From: CADCUY01 sp964242735 | GTDB lineage: Bacteria > Actinomycetota > Actinomycetes > Actinomycetales > Quadrisphaeraceae | DNA length: 64,000 bases | NCBI GenBank assembly: GCA_964242735.1 | Contig: CAXTAK010000005.1 | Location: forward strand, 108,336 to 172,335 | Direction of reading: 5' to 3' | In this document: piece by piece, positions 1-9,042 of the stretch | Layout: every line of letters starts with the position of its first letter | Position numbering within the stretch: the stretch's first letter is position 1 | Made by a program: the position numbers and the translations under genes | Notes under the pieces: model-generated | Seen by the model: only the letters and a program-made list of their open reading frames with translations | Database searches by the model: none | Told to the model about the DNA's origin: nothing

Positions 1-210
1 GATGAGCAGCAGCGGGGAACCGGTGTGCAGCACCGCCTCGCGCTGTGCGGGGTTGAGTCCCTCGAGGAGCTGCTCGGGGCTCGCCCGGTGGCGCTGGGGC
101 TCTTCACCGGACTCGTCGTCGCCCCACGGGCGGTGGTCGGAGCCCTGGGGGGTGCGCAGGCCGGTGCCCCCGGTGCTGGGCAGCGGCAGGTCGTCGAAGA
201 GGGTGGCCAT
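1..210 (-). CDS. pcrA: UvrD/PcrA-type ATP-dependent DNA helicase, N-terminal fragment
   Basis: The gene runs off the left edge, so only its first 70 residues are seen. After a charged, poorly conserved N-terminus of about 45 residues it reads LLEGLNPAQREAVLHTGSP, the Q-motif region (LNPxQxxAV) that opens superfamily 1A 3'-to-5' helicases of the UvrD/PcrA family; the Walker A loop would follow just outside the window. These helicases act in nucleotide excision repair and remove proteins and recombination intermediates from DNA. The ATG at 210 is preceded by GCAGG, and a TAGTCT -10-like box lies at 220-225, so the leader would be very short. Identity as a UvrD-like helicase is fairly sure; PcrA rather than another UvrD paralogue is inference. 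Confidence 0.8.
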   Translation of the reverse strand, partial: MATLFDDLPLPSTGGTGLRTPQGSDHRPWGDDESGEEPQRHRASPEQLLEGLNPAQREAVLHTGSPLLLI

Positions 211-293
211 GGCCTGCCAAGACTACGGCCGGCGGGCGACACCGGGCGGTGGACGGGCGTCGTCCACGGGGCACCCGTGACGTCGGCGCGCGC

Positions 294-1415
294 TCAGGCC
301 ACGCGGGCACCCGCGGCGCGCCGCGTGTCGCCGGCACCGGCACCGGCACCGGCACCGGCACCGAGCAGGCTGCGGGCCCGCACCCCGGTGTCGACGAAGT
401 CGGTGAAGATCCCGTCGACGCCGGCGCGCGCGAAGGCCAGGTGCTCCGCGAGCGCGAGGCCGTGCCCGTCCGGTGCCGTGCCGAGGCGCAGCGGCGGCGG
501 CAGGTGCGCGTTCTCGTCGCGCAGCGTGTACACGTGCACCGCGAGGCCCGCGGCGTGGGCGTCGGCGACCAGCGGCGTCGCGGGGGCCCACGACCCGTCG
601 CGAGCCACGGGCAGCACCAGGTCCTTCGCGACCGCCAGCACCTGGGCGTAGGTGCCGACCTCGGCCAGGCCGGCGGGCGTGCACATCGCCTCCCGCTCCG
701 CCCACCCCGGGGCACCGGCGCCCGCCAGGGGCCACCGCGACACCAGCTGCACCAGCGGCAGCGCCACGCCGAGGCACCGCAGGCGCACCAGGAAGCGCGG
801 GTCGAAGCACTGCAGCGCCACCGCCGGTGGCCCACCGCGCGGAGCCCCGCCGAGGTCGTCGCCGACGTCGATGCCGTGGGCGGTCAGCTCCGCGACCACC
901 AGGGCCGCGACGTCGAGGCCGCGGGCGGCGAAGCGCGCGGGCTCCTTGACCTCCGCGGTGACGGTGGTGGTGGGTCCCAGCTCCTCGCCCAGCGCGGCGG
1001 TGAGGTCGAGCAGCTCCCCCAGGGTGGGAACCGGGTGGAGCCCGTCGTGGGACGTGGTGGCCCGGCGCAGGCTCGGCCGCGGCTCCACGGCGCGCACCGA
1101 CCGCACCTGGGCCAGCGTCATCTCCTCGGTGCACCACCCGCCAGCGGTGCGCGCCACCGCCCCGGTGCGGCCCGTGGGGGTGCGGCGCAGCCCGGCCGGC
1201 GGCCGATCGGCGATGTCGGTGCTGTGGCTCAGGTCGCTCTCGTGCCGCAGCACCAGGGCGCCGTCGGCGGTGGGGACGACGTCGGGCTCGATCCGGTCGG
1301 CGCCCAGGCGGATGGCGAGCTCGAAGGCCGGCAGGGTGTTCTCGGGACGGTGGCCACTGGCGCCGCGGTGTCCGATGACGAGCACCAGGCCATCCTCGGC
1401 ACGGGCGGTGATCAT
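294..1415 (-). CDS. Glycerophosphodiester phosphodiesterase family protein
   Basis: A 373-residue protein of the GDPD/GlpQ family, which hydrolyses glycerophosphodiesters to glycerol 3-phosphate and an alcohol. The diagnostic N-terminal motif HRGASGHRPENT (catalytic His16, Glu25) is followed by EPDV (metal-binding Glu and Asp), HESDLSHSTD with the second catalytic histidine, and a late GIFTDF close to the C-terminus. No signal peptide is visible, so it is probably cytosolic. It ends in a Gly-Ala run encoded by a hexanucleotide repeat. The ATG at 1415 was chosen because the core begins only 12 residues later. The glycerol 3-phosphate product links it to glpD and glpK further along. It is divergent from the Nudix gene at 1521. 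Confidence 0.85.
   Translation of the reverse strand: MITARAEDGLVLVIGHRGASGHRPENTLPAFELAIRLGADRIEPDVVPTADGALVLRHESDLSHSTDIADRPPAGLRRTPTGRTGAVARTAGGWCTEEMTLAQVRSVRAVEPRPSLRRATTSHDGLHPVPTLGELLDLTAALGEELGPTTTVTAEVKEPARFAARGLDVAALVVAELTAHGIDVGDDLGGAPRGGPPAVALQCFDPRFLVRLRCLGVALPLVQLVSRWPLAGAGAPGWAEREAMCTPAGLAEVGTYAQVLAVAKDLVLPVARDGSWAPATPLVADAHAAGLAVHVYTLRDENAHLPPPLRLGTAPDGHGLALAEHLAFARAGVDGIFTDFVDTGVRARSLLGAGAGAGAGAGDTRRAAGARVA
331..363. repeat. CCGGCA hexanucleotide tandem repeat (5.5 copies)
   Basis: Thirty-three bases of perfect CCGGCA units lie inside the 3' end of the phosphodiesterase gene and encode an alternating Ala-Gly run. The unit is two codons long, so gain or loss of copies would not shift the frame. 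A closely related repeat (CACCGG units) occurs in another gene at 19516-19544. Confidence 0.9.
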
Positions 1416-1508
1416 CAGGAGCGCGTTCGATGAACGGACGGTGAGGGGATCGTTGCCGGCGCACCTCGCGACGCCCGGCGCTGAGCCCGCGGCCCGCCCG
1501 GCGCACCC

Positions 1509-1514
1509 TACGGT
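1509..1514 (+). promoter_or_regulatory. -10 box (TACGGT) of a probable leaderless Nudix transcript
   Basis: TACGGT fits the TANNNT pattern and ends 6 nt before the GTG start of the Nudix gene, so transcription would begin at or beside the start codon. No Shine-Dalgarno sequence precedes the start. There is no clear -35. Inference from spacing only. Confidence 0.45.
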
Positions 1515-1520
1515 GGGGTC

Positions 1521-2060
1521 GTGGGGGCGCTGCAGGTCGTGCGGCGCGCGGCGCACGTCGGGGCCCTCACCCTGTTCCGGCACCTGCCGGCGCCGGTGCG
1601 CCGCGGTGCCGTGCGCGCCGCCACCCCCGGCTTCACCGTGGGTGCCGTCCTCGTGCTCGTCCACGACGACACCGTCCTGGTCCTGCGGCAGCCGCACCGC
1701 ACGGGGTGGTCGCTGCCCGGTGGGCTGCTCGACCGCGGGGAGGCCCCGCACCACGGGGTCGAGCGCGAGCTGAGCGAGGAGACGGGGCTGGACGTGCGCG
1801 TCGGGCTGCCCCTGACCACCCAGGTGAGCGCCCGCCTGCGCCGGGTGGACGTCATCTACCGGATGCGGGTCGAGCACCGCCCCGCGGTGCGCCCCGGCGG
1901 GGAGGCCCGGGAGGCCCGCTGGCTGACCCCCGACCAGGTCCTCGGCGGGGTCGACGGGGGGCCGGGCGCCGACGGGCCCACCCGCGAGATCCTGGCGCTG
2001 GTGGCCCGCGCCCTGGCGCCCGGCGCCCACGACGGCGAGGTCTCGGCGGAGGCGGAGTGA
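1521..2060 (+). CDS. Nudix hydrolase
   Basis: A 179-residue protein with a complete Nudix box, starting GGLLDRGEAPHHGVERE and continuing LSEETGL, the Mg-binding loop-helix of enzymes that cleave nucleoside diphosphates linked to another moiety. About 45 residues precede the Nudix fold; the strand AVLVLVHDDTVLVLRQ leads into the box. The substrate cannot be read from the sequence. Its stop overlaps the GTG of the next gene by four bases (GTGA), so the two are probably translationally coupled. The next protein handles sugar nucleotides and gluconate, which makes a nucleotide-sugar or damaged-nucleotide substrate possible but unproven. The GTG at 1521 lies just after a -10-like box. Confidence 0.88.
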   Translation: MGALQVVRRAAHVGALTLFRHLPAPVRRGAVRAATPGFTVGAVLVLVHDDTVLVLRQPHRTGWSLPGGLLDRGEAPHHGVERELSEETGLDVRVGLPLTTQVSARLRRVDVIYRMRVEHRPAVRPGGEAREARWLTPDQVLGGVDGGPGADGPTREILALVARALAPGAHDGEVSAEAE

Positions 2061-3325
2061 CCCTGGCGGGTGTGGTCCTCGCCGCGGGCTCGGGACGCCG
2101 CCTGGCGCCGCTGACCGACGCGACGCCCAAGGCCCTGGTCGAGGTCGGTGGCGCTCCACTGCTGGACGGCGCGCTGGCCCGCCTCGAGGCCGTGGTCGGC
2201 GCCGGCCCCCACCGCGTGGCGGTCAACGCCCACCACCTGGCCCACCGGGTCGTGGACGCCGTGGGAGCCCGCGCCCACGTGGCGGTCGAGGCGCCCGTCG
2301 CGCTGGGCACCGCGGGCGCCCTCGCGGCACTGGGGCCCTGGCTCGCCGGCCGCGACGCCCTCGTCACGAACGCCGACGCGTGGAGCCCGCGGGGCCCGGG
2401 GCTGCTGGACGACCTGGTGACCGGGTGGGACGGGCGGCGCTGCCGGCTGCTGTGCGGCGCGGCGGGGGGCGCCCGCGCCGACTTCACCACCGTCGACGGT
2501 CGGGGCGTCCGCTACCTGGGCTCGTGCCTGCTGCCGGCGACGCTCCTGCGGGGGCTGGCTCCGGTGCCCTCGGGGTTGTACGAGGTGCTGTGGCGGCACC
2601 TGGACGCGCTCGGCCAGCTCGACCTGGTGGTCACCACGGCGCCGGTGGTCGACTGCGGCACCCCCGACGACCTCGCTCGCGCCCGGGCTCTCGCCGGTGG
2701 TGCACTGGACGCCGTGCCGACAGACCCCCCCACCGCCGCCCAGCCCACCGCCGCGCAGCCGGACGGGACCCGGCCCGGCGTCCAGGTCACCGGTGCGGTC
2801 CCGGTCGGTGGTGCCGCCGCGGCTGACACGGTCGTGGTGGTCATGGGGGTCTCCGGCAGCGGCAAGACCACCGTGGCGCAGGCCCTGGCCCGTGAGCTGG
2901 GGTGGCCCTTCGCCGAGGCCGACGACTTCCACCCCCCCGCCAACATCGAGAAGATGACCGCCGGCACGGCGCTGACCGACGAGGACCGGTGGCCCTGGCT
3001 GGAGGCGGTGCGCGACTGGCTCACCGCCCGCGCCCACGACGGGCAGGGCGCGGTGGTGACCTGCTCGGCGCTCAAGCGCAGCTACCGCGACCTGCTGCGC
3101 ACCTCCGGCGGGCGGGTGCTGTTCCTGCACCTGACCGGGGAGCGCGACGTGCTCGCCTCGCGCATGGGCGGGCGCAGCGGGCACTTCATGCCCGGCTCGC
3201 TGCTCGACTCCCAGCTGGCGACCCTGCAGCCCCTCGCTGCGGACGAGCCGGGTCTCACCGCGTCGGTCCTGGTGGGGCCGGACGACATCGTCGACGCCGC
3301 CGTCGCGGGACTGCACCTGCGCTGA
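2057..3325 (+). CDS. Fusion: NTP transferase domain plus gluconokinase domain
   Basis: One 422-residue open frame carries two enzymes. Residues 1-215 are a sugar-phosphate nucleotidyltransferase of the MurU/ManC-like group: GVVLAAGSGRRLAPLT is the nucleotide loop, TPKALVEV follows, NADAW gives the metal-binding Asp, and DCGTPDDLARAR closes the domain. Residues 221-257 are a Pro/Ala/Thr-rich linker. Residues 258-422 are a GntK-type gluconate kinase: P-loop GVSGSGKTT, the DDFHPPANIEKM substrate motif, TCSALKRSYRD, and SGHFMPGSLLDSQ. Gluconokinase makes 6-phosphogluconate for the pentose phosphate pathway. The start is a GTG overlapping the Nudix stop. No stop codon or credible separate start lies between the domains. 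The nucleotidyltransferase is rather short and its sugar is unknown. Confidence 0.85.
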   Translation: MTLAGVVLAAGSGRRLAPLTDATPKALVEVGGAPLLDGALARLEAVVGAGPHRVAVNAHHLAHRVVDAVGARAHVAVEAPVALGTAGALAALGPWLAGRDALVTNADAWSPRGPGLLDDLVTGWDGRRCRLLCGAAGGARADFTTVDGRGVRYLGSCLLPATLLRGLAPVPSGLYEVLWRHLDALGQLDLVVTTAPVVDCGTPDDLARARALAGGALDAVPTDPPTAAQPTAAQPDGTRPGVQVTGAVPVGGAAAADTVVVVMGVSGSGKTTVAQALARELGWPFAEADDFHPPANIEKMTAGTALTDEDRWPWLEAVRDWLTARAHDGQGAVVTCSALKRSYRDLLRTSGGRVLFLHLTGERDVLASRMGGRSGHFMPGSLLDSQLATLQPLAADEPGLTASVLVGPDDIVDAAVAGLHLR

Positions 3326-3355
3326 GCGCCCGGCGCGGTGGCCGGTCCTGCGCGC

Positions 3356-4987
<1,632 letters not shown>

Positions 4988-4991
<4 letters not shown>

Positions 4992-5338
4992 GCCAGGCCC
5001 GCTGCCCGCACCTCGGCGACGATGCGCCGCTCGACGACGAAGGACACCAGCGGCACCACCCCGGCCAGCACGAGCGCGACGAGGCGCCCGAAGCGCCACC
5101 GCAGCTTGCTCCACAGGTCGAGCACGGTCACCAGGTACACCACGTAGACCCAGCCGTGGGCGATGAGGACCGTGCTGCCCACCTCACCGGTGTCCACGCC
5201 GAGCAGCCGGCGCAGCACCACCTCCAGTGTCACCAGCAGCAGCATCACCCCGGTCACGATCGCCATCACCCGGTAGCGGCCCAGTGCGGGACCGATCACC
5301 CCCTCGCGACGGGCGGTGGCGGGCGTCACGCTGCTCAA
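4988..5338 (-). CDS. DUF3817 integral membrane protein
   Basis: A 116-residue protein with three hydrophobic segments: RVMAIVTGVMLLLVTLEVVL, then HGWVYVVYLVTVLDL, then LVALVLAGVVPLVSFVVE. This fits the DUF3817 family (MdpB-like), small actinobacterial membrane proteins of unknown function often found next to guaA. Upstream it overlaps the SURF1 stop (TTGA, using a TTG start) and downstream it overlaps guaA (GTGA), so three genes form a tightly coupled unit. A GTG at 5329 is an alternative start that would shorten it by three residues and remove the upstream overlap. No catalytic residues are apparent. Confidence 0.85.
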
Positions 5339-6150
5339 CGGACCTCCTGGTGGTGCTGCGGGCTGGTGGGACGGGCGGGGTCATCCTCCCAGGGCCGGCG
5401 CGGCGGGTCGGCGTGGTCGACGGCCCCCGGCTCGTCCGCCGTCAGGTACCGGTCTCGGACCAGGCGCCACCACACGACCACGGCGAAGCCCGCGAACAGC
5501 CACCACTGCAGCGCGTAGGAGAGGTTGCGCCAGTCGGTGCCCGTGCTCGGCGGTGCCGACACCACCGGCTGCAGCGGGGCCTGCGCGACCGGCTCGTCGG
5601 CGATGACGAACCCGGTGTACAGGCGCGCGTCCCACACGTTGACCAGGTCCGTGGGGCTCAGCGCGGCCAGCGCGGGGCCGGCGCCGCCGGCGGGCGGCAC
5701 CCCCTCCGGAGGCTCACCGGCGATCAGCCGCCCGGTGACCGCCACCGGACCAGCGGGCGGCGCGGGGACTGCGTCGTCACCGCCCTCGGCGACCCAGCCG
5801 CGCACCACCGGCAGCAGCGCGGGCTCACCACCACCGGCGGGGGTCACCGCCAGGGGCGCCACCACCCACACGCCCGGCGTCCCGCCCTGCAGCCGACCGC
5901 CGACCAGCACCTGCTCCCCTCCGGTGAAGCTGCCCTCCACCCGCACGAGCTGCCCGTCGACGTCCCCGGTGAAGGTCGTCGCCGGCTCCAGGACGTCGGT
6001 CAGCGCCACCACCCGCTCCAGCGCCGGCCTGACCGCGGATGCGCGTGAGCGCTCGACCTGCCACTGACCGAGCAGAGCGCACGCGGTGGCGACCGCGAGC
6101 GCCAGCGCCAGAAGCCCCAGCGGCCCGGGGCGCAGGACCGCTCTCAGCAC
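5335..6150 (-). CDS. SURF1-family cytochrome oxidase assembly protein
   Basis: A 271-residue SURF1-like protein. It has one transmembrane helix near the N-terminus (residues about 10-30, ending GQWQVERS), a large extracytoplasmic domain, and a second helix in the conserved NLSYALQWWLFAGFAVVVWW segment at about 210-230. This two-helix layout is typical of SURF1, which helps assemble haem a-containing cytochrome c oxidase. The tail after the second helix is charged and Pro-rich. It starts with GTG six bases after a TACCGT box and heads the unit with DUF3817 and guaA. Family assignment is sound; the role in oxidase assembly is known for homologues only. Confidence 0.88.
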   Translation of the reverse strand: MLRAVLRPGPLGLLALALAVATACALLGQWQVERSRASAVRPALERVVALTDVLEPATTFTGDVDGQLVRVEGSFTGGEQVLVGGRLQGGTPGVWVVAPLAVTPAGGGEPALLPVVRGWVAEGGDDAVPAPPAGPVAVTGRLIAGEPPEGVPPAGGAGPALAALSPTDLVNVWDARLYTGFVIADEPVAQAPLQPVVSAPPSTGTDWRNLSYALQWWLFAGFAVVVWWRLVRDRYLTADEPGAVDHADPPRRPWEDDPARPTSPQHHQEVR

Positions 6151-6156
6151 CCCACC

Positions 6157-6162
6157 ACGGTA
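6157..6162 (-). promoter_or_regulatory. -10 box (TACCGT) of a probable leaderless SURF1-DUF3817-guaA transcript
   Basis: TACCGT on the minus strand ends six bases before the GTG start of the SURF1 gene, and no Shine-Dalgarno sequence is seen. The spacing predicts transcription starting at the start codon. No convincing -35 is present. Confidence 0.4.
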
Positions 6163-6193
6163 CGGCGGGTCCCCGTGTGCGGGCGCTCACGCC

Positions 6194-6478
6194 TCAGGCG
6201 GTGACGCGCACGTCCTTCCAGAACGCCACCCGGTCGGTGACCTGGGCGGCCGCGGCCTTCGGCTCGGGGTAGTACCACACGGCGTCGGCGCTCTCGGACC
6301 CCGCCGCGCGCAGGCTGTAGTAGCTCGCCACGCCCTTCCACGGGCAGGTGGTGTGCGTGGCGGACTCCGCCAGCACGTCGTCGCGCACGCTCGCCCGCGG
6401 GAAGTAGTGGGTGCCCTCGACCACCACGGTGTCGTCGCTCTCGGCCAGGACCATCTCGTTCCAGATCGCCTTCACCAC
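6194..6478 (-). CDS. DUF427 domain protein
   Basis: A 94-residue protein whose whole length matches the DUF427 fold: AIWNEMVLAESDDTVVVEG, then YFPRASV, then the conserved TTCPWKGVASYYSL with its Cys-Pro-Trp-Lys-Gly core, and AVWYYPEPKAAA. The family is small, cytosolic, common in actinobacteria and of unknown function. Two GTG codons in a row begin the frame (6478 and 6475). It lies between SURF1 and glpK without overlap, so it is probably its own unit. Confidence 0.88.
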   Translation of the reverse strand: MVKAIWNEMVLAESDDTVVVEGTHYFPRASVRDDVLAESATHTTCPWKGVASYYSLRAAGSESADAVWYYPEPKAAAAQVTDRVAFWKDVRVTA

Positions 6479-6517
6479 TCCACTGTGCCCCCTACCCGCA
6501 CCCTCGGTGCCGGCGGG

Positions 6518-8035
6518 TCAGTCGTCGTCCTCGTCGACCCAGTCCAGAGTCCGCTCGACGGCCTTCTTCCACTTGCGGTAGCCCCTCTCGCGGGTGGCAA
6601 CGTCCATCGTCGGCTCCCACCGCTGGTCGACCAACCACTGCGCGCTCAGCTCCTCGGTGCCCGACCAGAAGCCGGTCGCCAGACCCGCGGCGTAGGCCGC
6701 CCCCAGCGCCGTGGTCTCGGCGATCTGCGGGCGCACGACGGGCACGCCGAGGATGTCGGCCTGGAACTGCATGAGGAGCCCGTTGGCGATCATCCCGCCG
6801 TCGACCCGCAGCTCGGTGAGGTCGACGCCGGAGTCGGCGTTCATCGCCTCGAGGACCTCACGGGTCTGGTACGCCGTCGCCTCGAGCACCGCGCGGGCCA
6901 GGTGGCCCCTGTTGACGTAGCGGGTCAGGCCGACGAGCGCGCCTCGAGCGTCGGCGCGCCAGTGCGGGGCGAACAGGCCCGAGAACGCCGGAACGAAGTA
7001 CGCACCGCCGTTGTCCTCCACGCTGGCGGCGAGCGCCTCGATCTGCGAGGCGTCGGTGATCATCCCGAGCTGGTCGCGCGCCCACTGCACGAGCGAGCCG
7101 GTGACGGCGATGGACCCCTCGAGCGCGTAGACCGGCTTGGCATCGCCGATCTGGTAGCACAGCGTCGTCAGCAGGCCGTTCTGGGAGAGGATGGCCTCCT
7201 CACCGGTGTTGAGCAGCATGAAGTTGCCGGTGCCGTAGGTGTTCTTCGCCATGCCCTTCTGGAAGCACACCTGCCCGAAGGTCGCCGCCTGCTGGTCACC
7301 GAGCGAACCGGCGATCGGCACTCCCGCGAGGAAGCCCCCGGCGCGGCCCTCGCCGTACACCTCGGAGTTCGAGCGGATCTGCGCCAGCATCGACATCGGG
7401 ATGGTCATGTCCGCGGCGATGCTCTCGTCCCACGCCAGCGTGGTGAAGTCCATGAGCATCGTCCGCGAGGCGTTGGAGACGTCGGTGAGGTGCTGGCCGC
7501 CGTCCACCCCACCGGTCATGTTCCACAGCAGCCACGAGTCGATGGTGCCCATGAGCAGGTCGCCGCTCTCGGCCCTCGCCCGGGCGCCCTCGACGTTGTC
7601 GAGGATCCACTTGACCTTCGGCCCGGCGAAGTAGGTCGCCAGGGGCAGTCCCACCTTCGCCCGGTACCGCTCGGCGCCGCCGCCCAGCGCCCCGAGCTCC
7701 TCGGTGATCTTCTGGGTGCGCGTGTCCTGCCAGACGATGGCGTTGTGGACGGGCTCCCCCGTGGTGCGGTCCCAGACCACCGCGGTCTCGCGCTGGTTGG
7801 TGATGCCGACGGCGATGAGGTCTGACTTGGCGATGTTGCCCTTGGCGAGGGCCTGGCCGACGACCTCGCGCGTGTTCGACCAGATCTCCAGCGCGTCGTG
7901 CTCGACCCACCCGGCCCGGGGCAGGATCTGCTCGTGCTCCTTCTGGCCGACGGAGACGACCTTCCCGTCGTGGTCGAAGACCATGCAGCGGGTGCTGGTG
8001 GTGCCCTGGTCGATGGCGGCGACGTACTGCGTCAT
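6518..8035 (-). CDS. glpK: Glycerol kinase
   Basis: A 505-residue FGGY-family kinase, the usual length for GlpK, that phosphorylates glycerol to glycerol 3-phosphate with ATP. It begins YVAAIDQGTTSTRCMVFD, the phosphate-1 loop. The FGGY signature region appears as KNTYGTGNFMLLNTGE with GSIAVTGSLVQW nearby, and the adenosine-binding segment is DGGMIANGLLMQFQADILG. It lies 62 bases downstream of the facilitator gene glpF on the same strand, so both are probably made together. The ATG at 8035 is the obvious start because the conserved strand follows at once. Confidence 0.97.
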   Translation of the reverse strand: MTQYVAAIDQGTTSTRCMVFDHDGKVVSVGQKEHEQILPRAGWVEHDALEIWSNTREVVGQALAKGNIAKSDLIAVGITNQRETAVVWDRTTGEPVHNAIVWQDTRTQKITEELGALGGGAERYRAKVGLPLATYFAGPKVKWILDNVEGARARAESGDLLMGTIDSWLLWNMTGGVDGGQHLTDVSNASRTMLMDFTTLAWDESIAADMTIPMSMLAQIRSNSEVYGEGRAGGFLAGVPIAGSLGDQQAATFGQVCFQKGMAKNTYGTGNFMLLNTGEEAILSQNGLLTTLCYQIGDAKPVYALEGSIAVTGSLVQWARDQLGMITDASQIEALAASVEDNGGAYFVPAFSGLFAPHWRADARGALVGLTRYVNRGHLARAVLEATAYQTREVLEAMNADSGVDLTELRVDGGMIANGLLMQFQADILGVPVVRPQIAETTALGAAYAAGLATGFWSGTEELSAQWLVDQRWEPTMDVATRERGYRKWKKAVERTLDWVDEDDD

Positions 8036-8097
8036 GGCGTGGCTCCCGTGCTCGGAGGCGGACGGCGCAGCGGCGCGAGGTCCGGTGGTGCGTGGGC

Positions 8098-8853
8098 TCA
8101 GCTGACGGCGGTGACGACGCGGGAGACCAGGCCGGCCAGGACGCCGCCGATGATCGGCCCCACCACGGGCACCCAGGAGTAGCCCCAGTCGTTCCCGCCC
8201 TTGCCGCGGATGGGCAGCACGGCGTGGGCGATGCGCGGCCCGAGGTCGCGGGCGGGGTTGATGGCGTACCCGGTGGGTCCGCCGAGGCTCATGCCGATCG
8301 CGAGGACCAGGAAGGCGACGGCGACGGGCCCGATCTGCGTGGGCGTGTTGCCCAGCTGCAGGATCGTGTAGACGAGGACGAAGGTGCCGATGGCCTCGGT
8401 GGTGGTGTTCCACAGCGGGTTGCGGATCTGCGGGCCCGTGGAGAAGACCGCCAGCTTCTCCGCGGCGGTCTCGTGCACGTCGAAGTGCTGGCGGTAGGCC
8501 AACCAGACCAGGACCGCACCGAGGAAGGCGCCGATGAACTCCCCGAGCAGGTACACCAGGGTCGACCCGAGGTTGACGTCGACGAAGCCGGTCTCCGACT
8601 CGGTGTAGAACTCGCTGCCCGAGAACAGCAGGCCGAAGGTCACGGCGGGGTTCAGGTGCGCGCCGCTGCGGTAGGCGATGTAGACGCCGACGAACACCGC
8701 CATCGCCCACCCGAAGCTGATGAGGAGCCAGTCGGCCCCACGGCCCTTGGTGTCGCGGAGCAGCACGTTGGCCACCACCCCGCAGCCGAGCAGGGTCAGC
8801 GCCGCTGTGCCCAGGATCTCGCTGAGCAGCACGACTCCGAGGGAAGTCTCCAT
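8098..8853 (-). CDS. glpF: Glycerol uptake facilitator (MIP family)
   Basis: A 251-residue aquaglyceroporin with six membrane segments and two half-helices carrying the NPA boxes, NPAVTFG near residue 68 and NPARDLGPR near 205. An Arg directly after the second NPA box, followed by Asp, is typical of glycerol-conducting rather than water-only channels. It moves glycerol across the membrane by facilitated diffusion, and the glpK product traps it. A strong GAGGAGG Shine-Dalgarno sequence precedes the ATG at 8853. It is divergent from glpD, with tandem repeats in the 189-base gap. Confidence 0.94.
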   Translation of the reverse strand: METSLGVVLLSEILGTAALTLLGCGVVANVLLRDTKGRGADWLLISFGWAMAVFVGVYIAYRSGAHLNPAVTFGLLFSGSEFYTESETGFVDVNLGSTLVYLLGEFIGAFLGAVLVWLAYRQHFDVHETAAEKLAVFSTGPQIRNPLWNTTTEAIGTFVLVYTILQLGNTPTQIGPVAVAFLVLAIGMSLGGPTGYAINPARDLGPRIAHAVLPIRGKGGNDWGYSWVPVVGPIIGGVLAGLVSRVVTAVS

Positions 8854-8964
8854 GCGCCCTCCTCGTTGGGGAAGGCAGCTGCCCCCGCACCATCGCAGGG
8901 GCGACGCGCCGCCGTCCGCGCACAGTCCTAGTGTGTGGAGGGTCGGCACCGCAACCCGCCAGGG

Positions 8965-9020
8965 CGCGGCGCAGCCGCACCGAGCCGCTGGCCGCGGCGC
9001 AGCCGCACCGAGCCCCTGGC
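8965..9020. repeat. Two tandem 28-bp repeats upstream of glpD, each with an inner dyad
   Basis: Positions 8965-8992 and 8993-9020 are direct copies differing at one base. Each contains the dyad GCGGC-GCA-GCCGC, so two identical inverted repeats sit 28 bp apart. The location, between divergent glpF and glpD and directly before the glpD ribosome binding site, suggests binding sites for a glycerol-responsive regulator. The regulator is not encoded nearby. Function is inferred. Confidence 0.6.
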
Positions 9021-9042
9021 ACTGACGGCAGGAGAGCACCGC

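Noticed and set aside
331..363. CRISPR array or structural RNA from the short repeats
   Set aside because: Units are six bases without spacers, lie inside a coding frame and encode an Ala-Gly run.
2843..3325. Separate gluconokinase gene starting at the ATG at 2843
   Set aside because: The ATG lies inside the first strand just before the P-loop, has no ribosome site, and the upstream frame is open through a typical interdomain linker.
8935..9042. Longer glpD start at 8935
   Set aside because: It would translate the tandem operator-like repeats into Arg/Pro-rich sequence. The GTG at 9043 has a good AGGAGAG and fits the family length.
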